Assembly: GCA_031287585.1 (NCBI GenBank)
Contig: JAITST010000329.1
Location: 1 to 5,916 of the forward strand
Length of the DNA stretch: 5,916 nucleotides
Direction: 5' to 3'
Origin: Planctomycetaceae bacterium
GTDB taxonomy: Bacteria; Planctomycetota; Planctomycetia; Pirellulales; Thermoguttaceae
Shown: positions 1 through 5,916 of the stretch, one piece after another
Position numbering within the stretch: position 1 is the first letter of the stretch
How the letters are laid out: every line of letters begins with the position of its first letter
The notes under the pieces: generated by a model
What the model was told of the DNA's origin: nothing
Databases searched by the model: none
What the model saw: the letters and a program-made list of their open reading frames with translations, nothing else
Position numbers and translations under genes: made by a program

Positions 1-62
1 ATGTACTCCGTCGTGGTTGTTCGCGAATTTTGAAACCCTTCCCATTTCTACGGAGTAAAACG
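1..62. other. Left-edge leader upstream of the cytochrome-like gene
   Basis: This short stretch lies before the first gene. A 10-codon frame runs from the first base to a TGA at 31-33. It could be the tail of an upstream gene cut by the window edge or mere chance, and nothing in its residues decides this. The frame of the downstream gene is also open from the left edge through 62, but the signal peptide and ribosome binding site point to translation starting at 63. No promoter is recognised with confidence. Confidence 0.4.
49..55 (+). promoter_or_regulatory. Ribosome binding site (TACGGAG)
   Basis: TACGGAG differs by one base from the strong Shine-Dalgarno form TAAGGAG. It sits 7 bases before the ATG at 63. 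It supports that ATG over the in-frame TTG at 30, which has no purine-rich site before it. Confidence 0.75.
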
Positions 63-3000
63 ATGTCAAAGACCTGTTTCACTTTAATCTTTACTTTTCT
101 GCTTTATACGGCAGTCGCAACAACCGCCGCCGAAAACATCGCGTCCCAAGCGAAAGTTACCGCGTCCAACGAATTCAATGGTGATTACGTTGCCGCGTTT
201 GCTGTGAACAGTAGCGTTCCGAATCCGCTCGGTCAAAACGATAAACGCGAAGCGTGGTGTGTCAACGGGCAAAATTTTCGTAATGGTAACGGTGTACGTT
301 TTACGCTCGAATGGGATTTGCCGCAAAACGTTGTCGAAGTCGTTTATTTTGGTCGTACCGCATGGATGATTGAGGAATGTTTCAAAGATTACGAAGTGTT
401 CATTGACGGCAGCGAAACGCCAATCACCAAAGGTACTCTGCAAAAGAAACACGGTGCGCAGCGTATTAAACTGCCGCAGACAGTCGAGTGTAAAAAGTTG
501 ACTCTCCAATTCCTCAATTCGTACACCGACACGTACAACCCCGGCGCGTCGGAAATTGCCGTTTATTCAGTTGTTCCTGCCGACGGAGAACTTGCTAAGT
601 TCACGAACGAAAAACGAACGTCCGAAGAAAACGCTCTCGCTGAAAAAGTTATTAGTGGCGGTTTCGGCTTCAAAGATGTGTTGGTTGTCGAACGTAAACC
701 GCTGCAAACTTCACACGTCTATACGTATCATGTCGAAGGATTCAAACCCGGCGGCGGACTTCGTATCTATTCACCGGAAACCGATAAACTTAAAACCGTC
801 GTTGATGCCGGTGATGGGATGATTATTGACGCTGACCTTCATTGGAACGGAACGGAAGTTGTCTTTTCGTGGAAAAAGAAAGGTAAGTTCATTGGCTCTG
901 CCGCTTCGGTTTTGGAAGATGTCAGCATACACTCCAATCCCGACGAAAATTATCAAGTTTATACAGTCAACATCGACGGCACAAATCTGCGTCAGATAAC
1001 CAACGCTCCGTACAACAATCTCAACGCCTGCTGGTTACCGGACGGCGGTATTGCTTTCATCAGTGACCGTAAACCGGCGTATGCGTATTGCTGGGTAACG
1101 ACTTCACCGGTTCTCTACCGAATGGAACGCGACGGCAGCAAGGCGAAGCGGCTCTCCGCGAATTATCTGATGGACTTCACACCGTCAGTTCTTAACGACG
1201 GTCGAATAATTTTTACACGATGGGAATACGTTGACCGTTGCGCTTGTCCGATTCAGTCACTTTGGACGATTAATCCCGATGGTTCAAACTTGGCTGGCTA
1301 TTTCAAGAACCGTATGATTGCACCGGGAACATTTATGGACGCTAACGCGATTCCTGATTCACGGAAAATTTTTGCGTTGGCAACAAATCATAATGGTTCG
1401 TGTGTCGGCGGAATAGTGCGGATAGACCGTAATTTCGGAGCGAACGCCGAAGCGGGTGTTTTGAACACAACACCGGAAGTTGACATTTTCAAAGCGAGTT
1501 GGTGCTGGGGTAACGGATTGTCTGGTCCGTATGAAAAACCGTTTGCTCTCGACGAAAATACTTATCTCGTAACGAAGTCCGGCGATGTTCAAGTCCGAAC
1601 AACGAACGGTTCACGCGCAACGTTGCTTGTCAAAAACGAGGCGGCTGGCAACGGTTATTATAGTGTTCAACCGATTCGCGAATATCCGTTGCCGCCGGTT
1701 GTGAAGTCGGGAACGGCAAACGGTTCGCTTGCTTTACCGGAAGACGGAAGAGTTTCCGGTAATTGGGCGGTTGTAACGATGCAGGATGTTTATAACGGTT
1801 TAGAGCCAACGGTCAAACGCGGCGAGGTCAAGCGTATTGCGGTTGTGCAGGAAGTTGAAAAATCGACACGTGCGCCGCTTCAAGTTCCGTGCAGTGAATC
1901 GCAGAACGGTTTAATGTCTGTTCAGACGTTCGGGTTTCAGTTTCCCGTTGTGTCGTGCGGTGCAACTTACGCTGCGAAAAAAGTTTGGGGATTCGCTGAT
2001 GTCGCCGACGATGGTTCGGCAACGTTCAAGGTGCCGAGCGAAGTGCCGATTTATTTTATGGCGTTGGACGACGAAGGTCGAGCGGTTCAACGAATGAGAA
2101 CGTTCACGCACTTGATGCCGGGAGAAGTGCAGGGTTGTGTTGGTTGTCACGTTGACCGGAACACGCAAACACCAACTCGCGGACACAGGACAACATTAGC
2201 AAACACGGAGATTCAGGAATTGCAGAAACCGAGTTGGGGTGTTAAGGGATTTTCGTATTTGGAAGTTGTTCAACCGGTTTTGGATAAGTATTGTGTTGAG
2301 TGTCATAATCCGAAAGAGACGGGAACATCAACCTCTGCAAAAGGAAAACGTCTTGACCTTACCGGCGACCTTACTGACTTCTTCTGTGCTTCATACGACA
2401 ACCTCGCCCGCAAAGGAACGCTAGGCGAAAATAACTGGCTCGACGGCGGTGTTCCCAGAGACAGCCGCCGTGAAGGTGTCAGTCCTTATACGAGTTGGAT
2501 TTGGACTATCAACGGCGCGGAGTGGAACACGTTGGAAGTTGCACCGAAACGGTGGGGAAGTCCGGCGAGTTTGCTAGCCGACCTGTTGCGAAACGGACAT
2601 CCCGACGAAAACGGTATGAAACGAATTGAAGTACCGCAGGCTGATCGGGAAAAAGTTTATCTTTGGATTGACTTGAACGTGCCGTACTATCCGACAAGTT
2701 CGTCGAATCATCCGTTGCAGTTAGGGTCGCGGCGAATGTATCCAACTGAATTAGACGCGGTGCTTCACGACGTTTCAGTACGGCGTTGCGGTGAGTGTCA
2801 TAATCCAAACTTACCGAACGAAATCGACTATCGTAGAGGTTCTCCGCATATCGTCCGGTCAAAAGAAAAACCGTTGCCGAGAGAGTTTTACACAAAGTTT
2901 ATGAACCCGGAAAACAACTCGTTTCTGTTAGCACCGCTAGCGAAAGAAGCGGGCGGCACTCAAAAGTGCGGCAAGCCGGTTTTTGAAACCAAAGACGACC

Positions 3001-3113
3001 CTGACTACAAAAAAATCATCGACACATTCAAACCGATTCAAATGTTAGTAACAGAAAAACCGCGTGCCGATATGCCGGAATTTGTAGAACCGCCGTGTAG
3101 AGTCGTGCAATAG
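63..3113 (+). CDS. Secreted discoidin/propeller multi-CXXCH protein, hydrazine synthase alpha subunit-like
   Basis: Predicted exported protein of 1016 residues. Seen: a short N-terminus with Lys3, a hydrophobic core at about 5-19 and a likely signal peptidase I cut after Ala23 (TTAA before ENIAS). Residues ~24-168 resemble an F5/8 type C (discoidin) domain, opening with NIASQAKVTAS. Residues ~200-460 carry TolB/PD40-like propeller repeats (YTVNIDGTNLRQIT, YRMERDGSKAKRLS, LWTINPDGSNL). Three CXXCH haem c motifs follow: CVGCH 692-696, CVECH 744-748, CGECH 909-913. Known: hydrazine synthase alpha of anammox bacteria has a propeller, then a middle and a C-terminal domain each with haem c, and this protein shares that order. 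Inferred: a periplasmic or surface redox protein, perhaps binding carbohydrate through the discoidin domain. Hydrazine synthesis is unlikely, since no beta/gamma subunit gene is present here. The ATG at 63 is chosen for its ribosome binding site and signal peptide. Substrate and partners are unknown. Confidence 0.85.
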   Translation: MSKTCFTLIFTFLLYTAVATTAAENIASQAKVTASNEFNGDYVAAFAVNSSVPNPLGQNDKREAWCVNGQNFRNGNGVRFTLEWDLPQNVVEVVYFGRTAWMIEECFKDYEVFIDGSETPITKGTLQKKHGAQRIKLPQTVECKKLTLQFLNSYTDTYNPGASEIAVYSVVPADGELAKFTNEKRTSEENALAEKVISGGFGFKDVLVVERKPLQTSHVYTYHVEGFKPGGGLRIYSPETDKLKTVVDAGDGMIIDADLHWNGTEVVFSWKKKGKFIGSAASVLEDVSIHSNPDENYQVYTVNIDGTNLRQITNAPYNNLNACWLPDGGIAFISDRKPAYAYCWVTTSPVLYRMERDGSKAKRLSANYLMDFTPSVLNDGRIIFTRWEYVDRCACPIQSLWTINPDGSNLAGYFKNRMIAPGTFMDANAIPDSRKIFALATNHNGSCVGGIVRIDRNFGANAEAGVLNTTPEVDIFKASWCWGNGLSGPYEKPFALDENTYLVTKSGDVQVRTTNGSRATLLVKNEAAGNGYYSVQPIREYPLPPVVKSGTANGSLALPEDGRVSGNWAVVTMQDVYNGLEPTVKRGEVKRIAVVQEVEKSTRAPLQVPCSESQNGLMSVQTFGFQFPVVSCGATYAAKKVWGFADVADDGSATFKVPSEVPIYFMALDDEGRAVQRMRTFTHLMPGEVQGCVGCHVDRNTQTPTRGHRTTLANTEIQELQKPSWGVKGFSYLEVVQPVLDKYCVECHNPKETGTSTSAKGKRLDLTGDLTDFFCASYDNLARKGTLGENNWLDGGVPRDSRREGVSPYTSWIWTINGAEWNTLEVAPKRWGSPASLLADLLRNGHPDENGMKRIEVPQADREKVYLWIDLNVPYYPTSSSNHPLQLGSRRMYPTELDAVLHDVSVRRCGECHNPNLPNEIDYRRGSPHIVRSKEKPLPREFYTKFMNPENNSFLLAPLAKEAGGTQKCGKPVFETKDDPDYKKIIDTFKPIQMLVTEKPRADMPEFVEPPCRVVQ

Positions 3114-3117
3114 TGAA

Positions 3118-3137
3118 GGGCGAAAAATCGTTCGCCC
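3118..3137. terminator. Hairpin between convergent genes, possible bidirectional terminator
   Basis: A perfect 7-bp stem pairs GGGCGAA (3118-3124) with TTCGCCC (3131-3137) around a 6-base loop. It begins 4 bases after the stop of the plus-strand gene and lies 22 bases beyond the stop of the minus-strand gene. The tail is only GTTT on the plus strand and TTCA on the minus strand, so a classic U-run is missing. Its place between two convergent stops is the main support. Confidence 0.5.
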
Positions 3138-3159
3138 GTTTGAGGTCGTGTGCGGATAA

Positions 3160-5349
3160 CTAACACTCTTCACTCACAAGCATCCGTGCCGCGTCGCGTA
3201 AAAATTCTTTAGTACTTTGTTCGCGGCGTTCGGCTGTTGTTGTGTCAATGATTAGTTGGAAGTCAACCGACCAGCATCCCGTTACGTCTGGCTCGATGTA
3301 CCAGTGCGGTTGCACGGCTACCGACTGATGTACCAACTCGAATCCGCCTTCCGACTGACTTACCGTCTCAATCGGGAACACGTAAAAGTTACTCGCGCGC
3401 GATGCTTTTAGCCGCGCGTCAATTCCTAGCCAATCGTCGAATAGTCCCAACTCTGTCGTGTTGTACAAATCAAGCGTAGTACTCAAGTCGCCGTAACGTT
3501 CCTCGTTCACGTGAAAATAACGGTCGTCAGCACCACCCGGCATTCCCGCGAAGTTCAACTCTGTCGCGAAATGTAAACGATAACCCGCTGGCAGATTCTC
3601 AAAACGGTACGCGATATCAAACGTATTGCTATCAGCACTCAACGAAATCGCTTTACTAATTTTAATCGTCTTACCGTATGCGATACCCTCGCGTGTCATC
3701 AGCAACTGAATCCGTCTGTCCTTTTTGCGAATGACAGCGTTGTAATCGCCTTGTACGAAGTCACCGTGTTCGGCTGCGCTGCCGTCGATAACCGAATCAA
3801 TGTTCGTATCGTAATCGTAAAACAAATCAATCAAACTCTTACGCGGGTAACAGTCATACCGCAAATGATTTTCAAGTCCCGCCTGTTTGAACACAACGCG
3901 GTCGTGAATACTGCCAAAATTTCCATCACCATCTTTCTGACCGGCACGGACTTTGTCGTGATACGCTTCCTCACGGCGCGTCAACGTTGCGAGCAAATTA
4001 TGCGTGATTTTCTTCACGTCGAGTTCATACATCATACCGCCGCGATGCGGTGCGAACAACGCGTAAACGTGTTCGTTCGACAATCGTACTTCGTTACGAC
4101 CGTCGAAATTGAAGTCTGACGTTTGCGTTTCAACCCACGGCGATTCTTTCTCTGTCGCGTCGTCAATTGCGTTGTCCGCCTTGATGAGTTCGGCATAGAC
4201 GGCGTTACGCAAATGCGGCAGATAGATTCCGCCAAACGCGCCGTGCCAATAACTGCAATTACATTGTCCGCGATAAAGCAACTCGCGCGCGGTATCAATT
4301 TTGTAACCTTCAAAACCTTGCGCGGTTAATGTTTCGAGCCGCATACTAACGCTCATCATACGGCTGTACATCTCGTCGCTTTCGGGATAACGTAATTTGA
4401 AGTTTCGCCAAAACCCGCCTCGCAAAAACTTTTTCGCGGGATACAACTCGGAATGATTTTGTACTTTGTTCGTAACGTCGTGTAACTCGTTTTGTTGTTC
4501 GGGACGTAAAACCCACTCGGTCATCTCACGGTAACTACCGTCGGGAATGTAAATCTTGCCGAGCGGTTCAAGGTCGAAAATCGCTTCGGACGGCGTTGTT
4601 GTGATGAGCCAACTTGAGTTTTCAGATAGCGCATCGAAGAAGTGGTGAAGCCACTTGTCGTGATAGACGTGCGAATAAGTTTGAGGCCACGTACCGAATT
4701 TTTCGCCATCGTCCGCGTGAACAACTACCGCGTTGTTCACCCGTCCGCCGATTTCCGCGAGATAACGAATCGTTTCATCGACGTTACCGAACGGGATAAG
4801 ATAACGTAACCGTTCGCTGCCGGGGAAAACGGACATCGTTCGTCCGTCGTCCTCTGTTAAGTAGTGACGAGTCAACTCGTTTTCGGTCAAACCGGCGGAA
4901 CGAAAGTGACAGTCGTCAAGTATCGTGTAGTTCATTCCCGCGTCAACCAAATCGCGAACGTAAGATTGTTCCCAAACACGTTCGGGTATCCAAAGTCCGC
5001 GAATCTTCGCACCGAGCCGACGTTCGAGCCAATTGGTGTAAAGATTAATCTGACCGATACGGTCGCGCGAGGGCAACATCGCGAGAATCGGTTCAAAGAA
5101 CGCGCCGCCGATGATTTCGACACGATGACGTTCGATTAAAAGAGCGAGCCGGTCAAGGTATTCCGAATGATTTTCGGACAACCACTCAATTAACGAACCG
5201 CTCAAATGAATAGCAACCTTGACTTGCGGATACTGTTCAAAAACGTCCAAAAACGGCAGATAACTTTCCTGATAAGTCTGTTCAAAAACGTGCGAAAAAT
5301 TGCCGACTGGCTGGTGGTTGTGCAACGCAAAAATAAATCGGACTTGCAT
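3160..5349 (-). CDS. Glycoside hydrolase family 57 4-alpha-glucanotransferase / alpha-amylase
   Basis: Cytoplasmic enzyme of 729 residues (no signal peptide) expected to cleave or transfer alpha-1,4-glucan chains in glycogen or maltodextrin metabolism. Seen: family 57 motifs HNHQPVGNF (10-18), GLWIPERVWEQ (118-128) and HADDGEKFGTW (211-221). From memory of the Thermococcus litoralis 4-alpha-glucanotransferase, the nucleophile is Glu123 and the acid/base Asp214; here Glu123 (codon 4981-4983) and Asp214 (codon 4708-4710) fall at the same numbers. A central DUF1925-type region includes MTEWVL and the conserved stretch 361-381 (YWHGAFGGIYLPHLR). A DUF1926-type beta domain follows, from about DFNFDGRNEV (412) to SQSEGGFELVHQ (664 on). 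It is about 70 residues longer than the ~659-residue archaeal enzyme, mostly in the C-terminal half. ATG at 5347-5349 is chosen because homologues begin right there; no Shine-Dalgarno is seen. Transferase versus amylase cannot be settled by motifs. Confidence 0.93.
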   Translation of the reverse strand: MQVRFIFALHNHQPVGNFSHVFEQTYQESYLPFLDVFEQYPQVKVAIHLSGSLIEWLSENHSEYLDRLALLIERHRVEIIGGAFFEPILAMLPSRDRIGQINLYTNWLERRLGAKIRGLWIPERVWEQSYVRDLVDAGMNYTILDDCHFRSAGLTENELTRHYLTEDDGRTMSVFPGSERLRYLIPFGNVDETIRYLAEIGGRVNNAVVVHADDGEKFGTWPQTYSHVYHDKWLHHFFDALSENSSWLITTTPSEAIFDLEPLGKIYIPDGSYREMTEWVLRPEQQNELHDVTNKVQNHSELYPAKKFLRGGFWRNFKLRYPESDEMYSRMMSVSMRLETLTAQGFEGYKIDTARELLYRGQCNCSYWHGAFGGIYLPHLRNAVYAELIKADNAIDDATEKESPWVETQTSDFNFDGRNEVRLSNEHVYALFAPHRGGMMYELDVKKITHNLLATLTRREEAYHDKVRAGQKDGDGNFGSIHDRVVFKQAGLENHLRYDCYPRKSLIDLFYDYDTNIDSVIDGSAAEHGDFVQGDYNAVIRKKDRRIQLLMTREGIAYGKTIKISKAISLSADSNTFDIAYRFENLPAGYRLHFATELNFAGMPGGADDRYFHVNEERYGDLSTTLDLYNTTELGLFDDWLGIDARLKASRASNFYVFPIETVSQSEGGFELVHQSVAVQPHWYIEPDVTGCWSVDFQLIIDTTTAERREQSTKEFLRDAARMLVSEEC

Positions 5350-5509
5350 AAATGAGTAGTTTGGTATGACGAGTATGTGGAAAGATTGGCAAAACAAGTA
5401 AAACAAACAATCTACAACGCCGTGACAATCATTAAATCAATAACAAACGCTACAATCGTCACAAAAAACAACTTTCTTGAAAAGCGGGTTTGTGATTGTT
5501 GGGAAAATA

Positions 5510-5615
5510 TACTTGTTCGGGAGCGTGAGAAAAGAGAAAACAGGTATCTTGGTCAAGCAAAATATCCCGCATTTTTCAACAATTCCAACGACTCGTTTTA
5601 GTTTCCGAACAAGTC
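5510..5615. repeat. Possible MITE-like element with 10-bp inverted ends
   Basis: ACTTGTTCGG at 5511-5520 is the exact reverse complement of CCGAACAAGT at 5605-5614. Pairing continues four more positions inward (GAGC 5521-5524 with GTTT 5601-5604) if G-T pairs are allowed. TA lies just outside each end when one extra base per side is counted in (5508-5509 and 5616-5617), as expected of an element that duplicates TA. The inside has no transposase and no clear gene. A 10-bp match at this distance could arise by chance in AT-rich DNA, so the call is tentative. Confidence 0.3.
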
Positions 5616-5677
5616 TAATAAAAACTACCCCTATCTATCCTTAGTCACCGTAAAACAATAAAACGCTCTTGGCATAG

Positions 5678-5706
5678 CAATAGACGACGGAGTTTTCCGC
5701 CTATTG
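5678..5706. repeat. Small interrupted hairpin
   Basis: CAATAG (5678-5683) pairs with CTATTG (5701-5706), and inside it CGGA (5688-5691) pairs with TCCG (5696-5699) around a GTTT loop. The internal loop is uneven (ACGA against C). No U-run follows on either strand, so it is not a standard terminator. Confidence 0.35.
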
Positions 5707-5712
5707 TTATAC

Positions 5713-5739
5713 AGGTAACGTTTGAAAAGTGCGTTACTT
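5713..5739. repeat. Small hairpin AGGTAACG / CGTTACTT
   Basis: GTAACG (5715-5720) pairs exactly with CGTTAC (5732-5737). The stem extends outward by one G-T and one A-T pair, giving eight pairs, and inward by a possible T-G pair. The loop is about 10 bases. It sits 6 bases after the preceding hairpin and 26 before the large palindrome. No terminator-like tail is seen. Confidence 0.35.
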
Positions 5740-5765
5740 ACATTACCAATTAGATGTTGACAAAG

Positions 5766-5818
5766 AATCTTTACCCCGCACGGGGTTATCCATGTTTAAC
5801 CCCTACGGGGTAAGGATT
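5766..5818. repeat. REP-like bipartite palindrome
   Basis: A 53-base imperfect palindrome. The outer arms AATCTTTACCCCG (5766-5778) and CGGGGTAAGGATT (5806-5818) pair at all 13 positions, one as a T-G pair. The inner arms GGGGTTA (5782-5788) and TAACCCC (5797-5803) pair exactly around the loop TCCATGTT. Each half is also a palindrome by itself (ACCCCG-CA-CGGGGT at 5773-5786, ACCCC-TAC-GGGGT at 5799-5811). This nested form is typical of REP/BIME intergenic repeats. There is only one copy here, so repetition in the genome is inferred. It lacks a U-run, so a simple terminator role is less likely. Confidence 0.7.
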
Positions 5819-5916
5819 TGCGTTGTTCCTTGACGACAAGCATCCCCCGATACGTTTTTGATGTTCAATAATCAACATTTCGGGTTACGATTACATCGCG
5901 ACACAAACAATTTTCA

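Larger units (their letters stand above)
5350..5916. other. Intergenic region without a convincing gene, rich in inverted repeats
   Basis: These 567 bases are more AT-rich than the genes, with many short A and T runs. I find no protein family, tRNA or rRNA here. The segment holds the upstream region of the GH57 gene (read leftward), a candidate MITE-like element, two small hairpins and a REP-like palindrome, each listed separately. No promoter for the GH57 gene could be placed with confidence. A frame starting with ATG at 5861 runs open off the right edge but has no ribosome binding site. Confidence 0.6.

Noticed and set aside
1..33. A 10-codon frame from the first base to a TGA.
   Set aside because: Too short to judge and begins exactly at the window edge. 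It may be the end of an upstream gene, but no residue pattern supports this.
30..62. TTG start 11 codons upstream of the chosen ATG for the cytochrome-like gene.
   Set aside because: It has no ribosome binding site and would place charged residues and a proline-rich stretch ahead of a signal peptide that starts properly at the ATG at 63.
1911..2186. Antisense open frame within the cytochrome-like gene; several similar ones lie inside both large genes.
   Set aside because: They lie opposite strongly supported coding sequence, have low-complexity Arg/Thr-rich translations and match no family I know.
5350..5406. N-terminal extension of the GH57 gene to a TTG at 5404-5406.
   Set aside because: The 19 added residues have no counterpart in family 57 enzymes, which begin just before the HNHQP motif, and no ribosome binding site precedes the TTG.
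5377..5601. A 74-codon plus-strand frame starting with GTG in the intergenic region.
   Set aside because: There is no clear ribosome binding site, no recognisable domain and a lysine/asparagine-rich composition as expected of AT-rich noncoding DNA. It also runs through most of the candidate inverted-repeat element.
5684..5693. ACGACGGAGT, the reverse complement of ACTCCGTCGT at positions 5-14.
   Set aside because: Several 10-bp inverted matches are expected by chance in nearly 6 kb, and nothing else links the two sites.
5757..5762. TTGACA resembling a -35 promoter box just before the large palindrome.
   Set aside because: At 16-18 bases downstream the sequence is GC-rich palindrome with no -10-like box, and no gene follows clearly.
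5861..5916. ATG-started frame open to the right edge (MFNNQHFGLRLHRD...).
   Set aside because: Only 18 codons are visible, there is no ribosome binding site and no recognisable motif. More sequence to the right would be needed to call it.

Overview
The window holds two large convergent genes followed by about 570 bases with no convincing gene. The likely source is a bacterium of the Planctomycetota or a close relative. This is inferred from the plus-strand gene: a secreted, CXXCH-bearing protein with a discoidin-like domain and a TolB-like propeller, laid out like the alpha subunit of hydrazine synthase. As I recall, proteins of this kind are common in planctomycetes, including non-anammox lineages. 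Nothing in the window fixes the genus.

Layout: 1-62 is a short leader with a good ribosome binding site. 63-3113 (+) encodes a 1016-residue exported putative c-type cytochrome. 3114-3159 is a 46-base convergent gap with a 7-bp hairpin that may end transcription from both sides. 3160-5349 (-) encodes a 729-residue cytoplasmic glycoside hydrolase family 57 enzyme, of the 4-alpha-glucanotransferase/alpha-amylase type. 5350-5916 is noncoding as far as I can see but rich in inverted repeats: a possible ~106-bp MITE-like element with 10-bp inverted ends flanked by TA, two small hairpins, and a striking ~53-bp bipartite palindrome of REP type.

The two genes face each other and show no functional link. 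One product is predicted to be exported and probably redox-active or sugar/surface-binding; the other probably remodels alpha-1,4-glucan (glycogen or maltodextrin) inside the cell. No partner genes (hydrazine synthase beta/gamma, glycogen operon, transposase) lie in the window. I see no clear new biological system. The least explained parts are the role of the hydrazine-synthase-alpha-like protein outside anammox and the repeat-rich intergenic segment.
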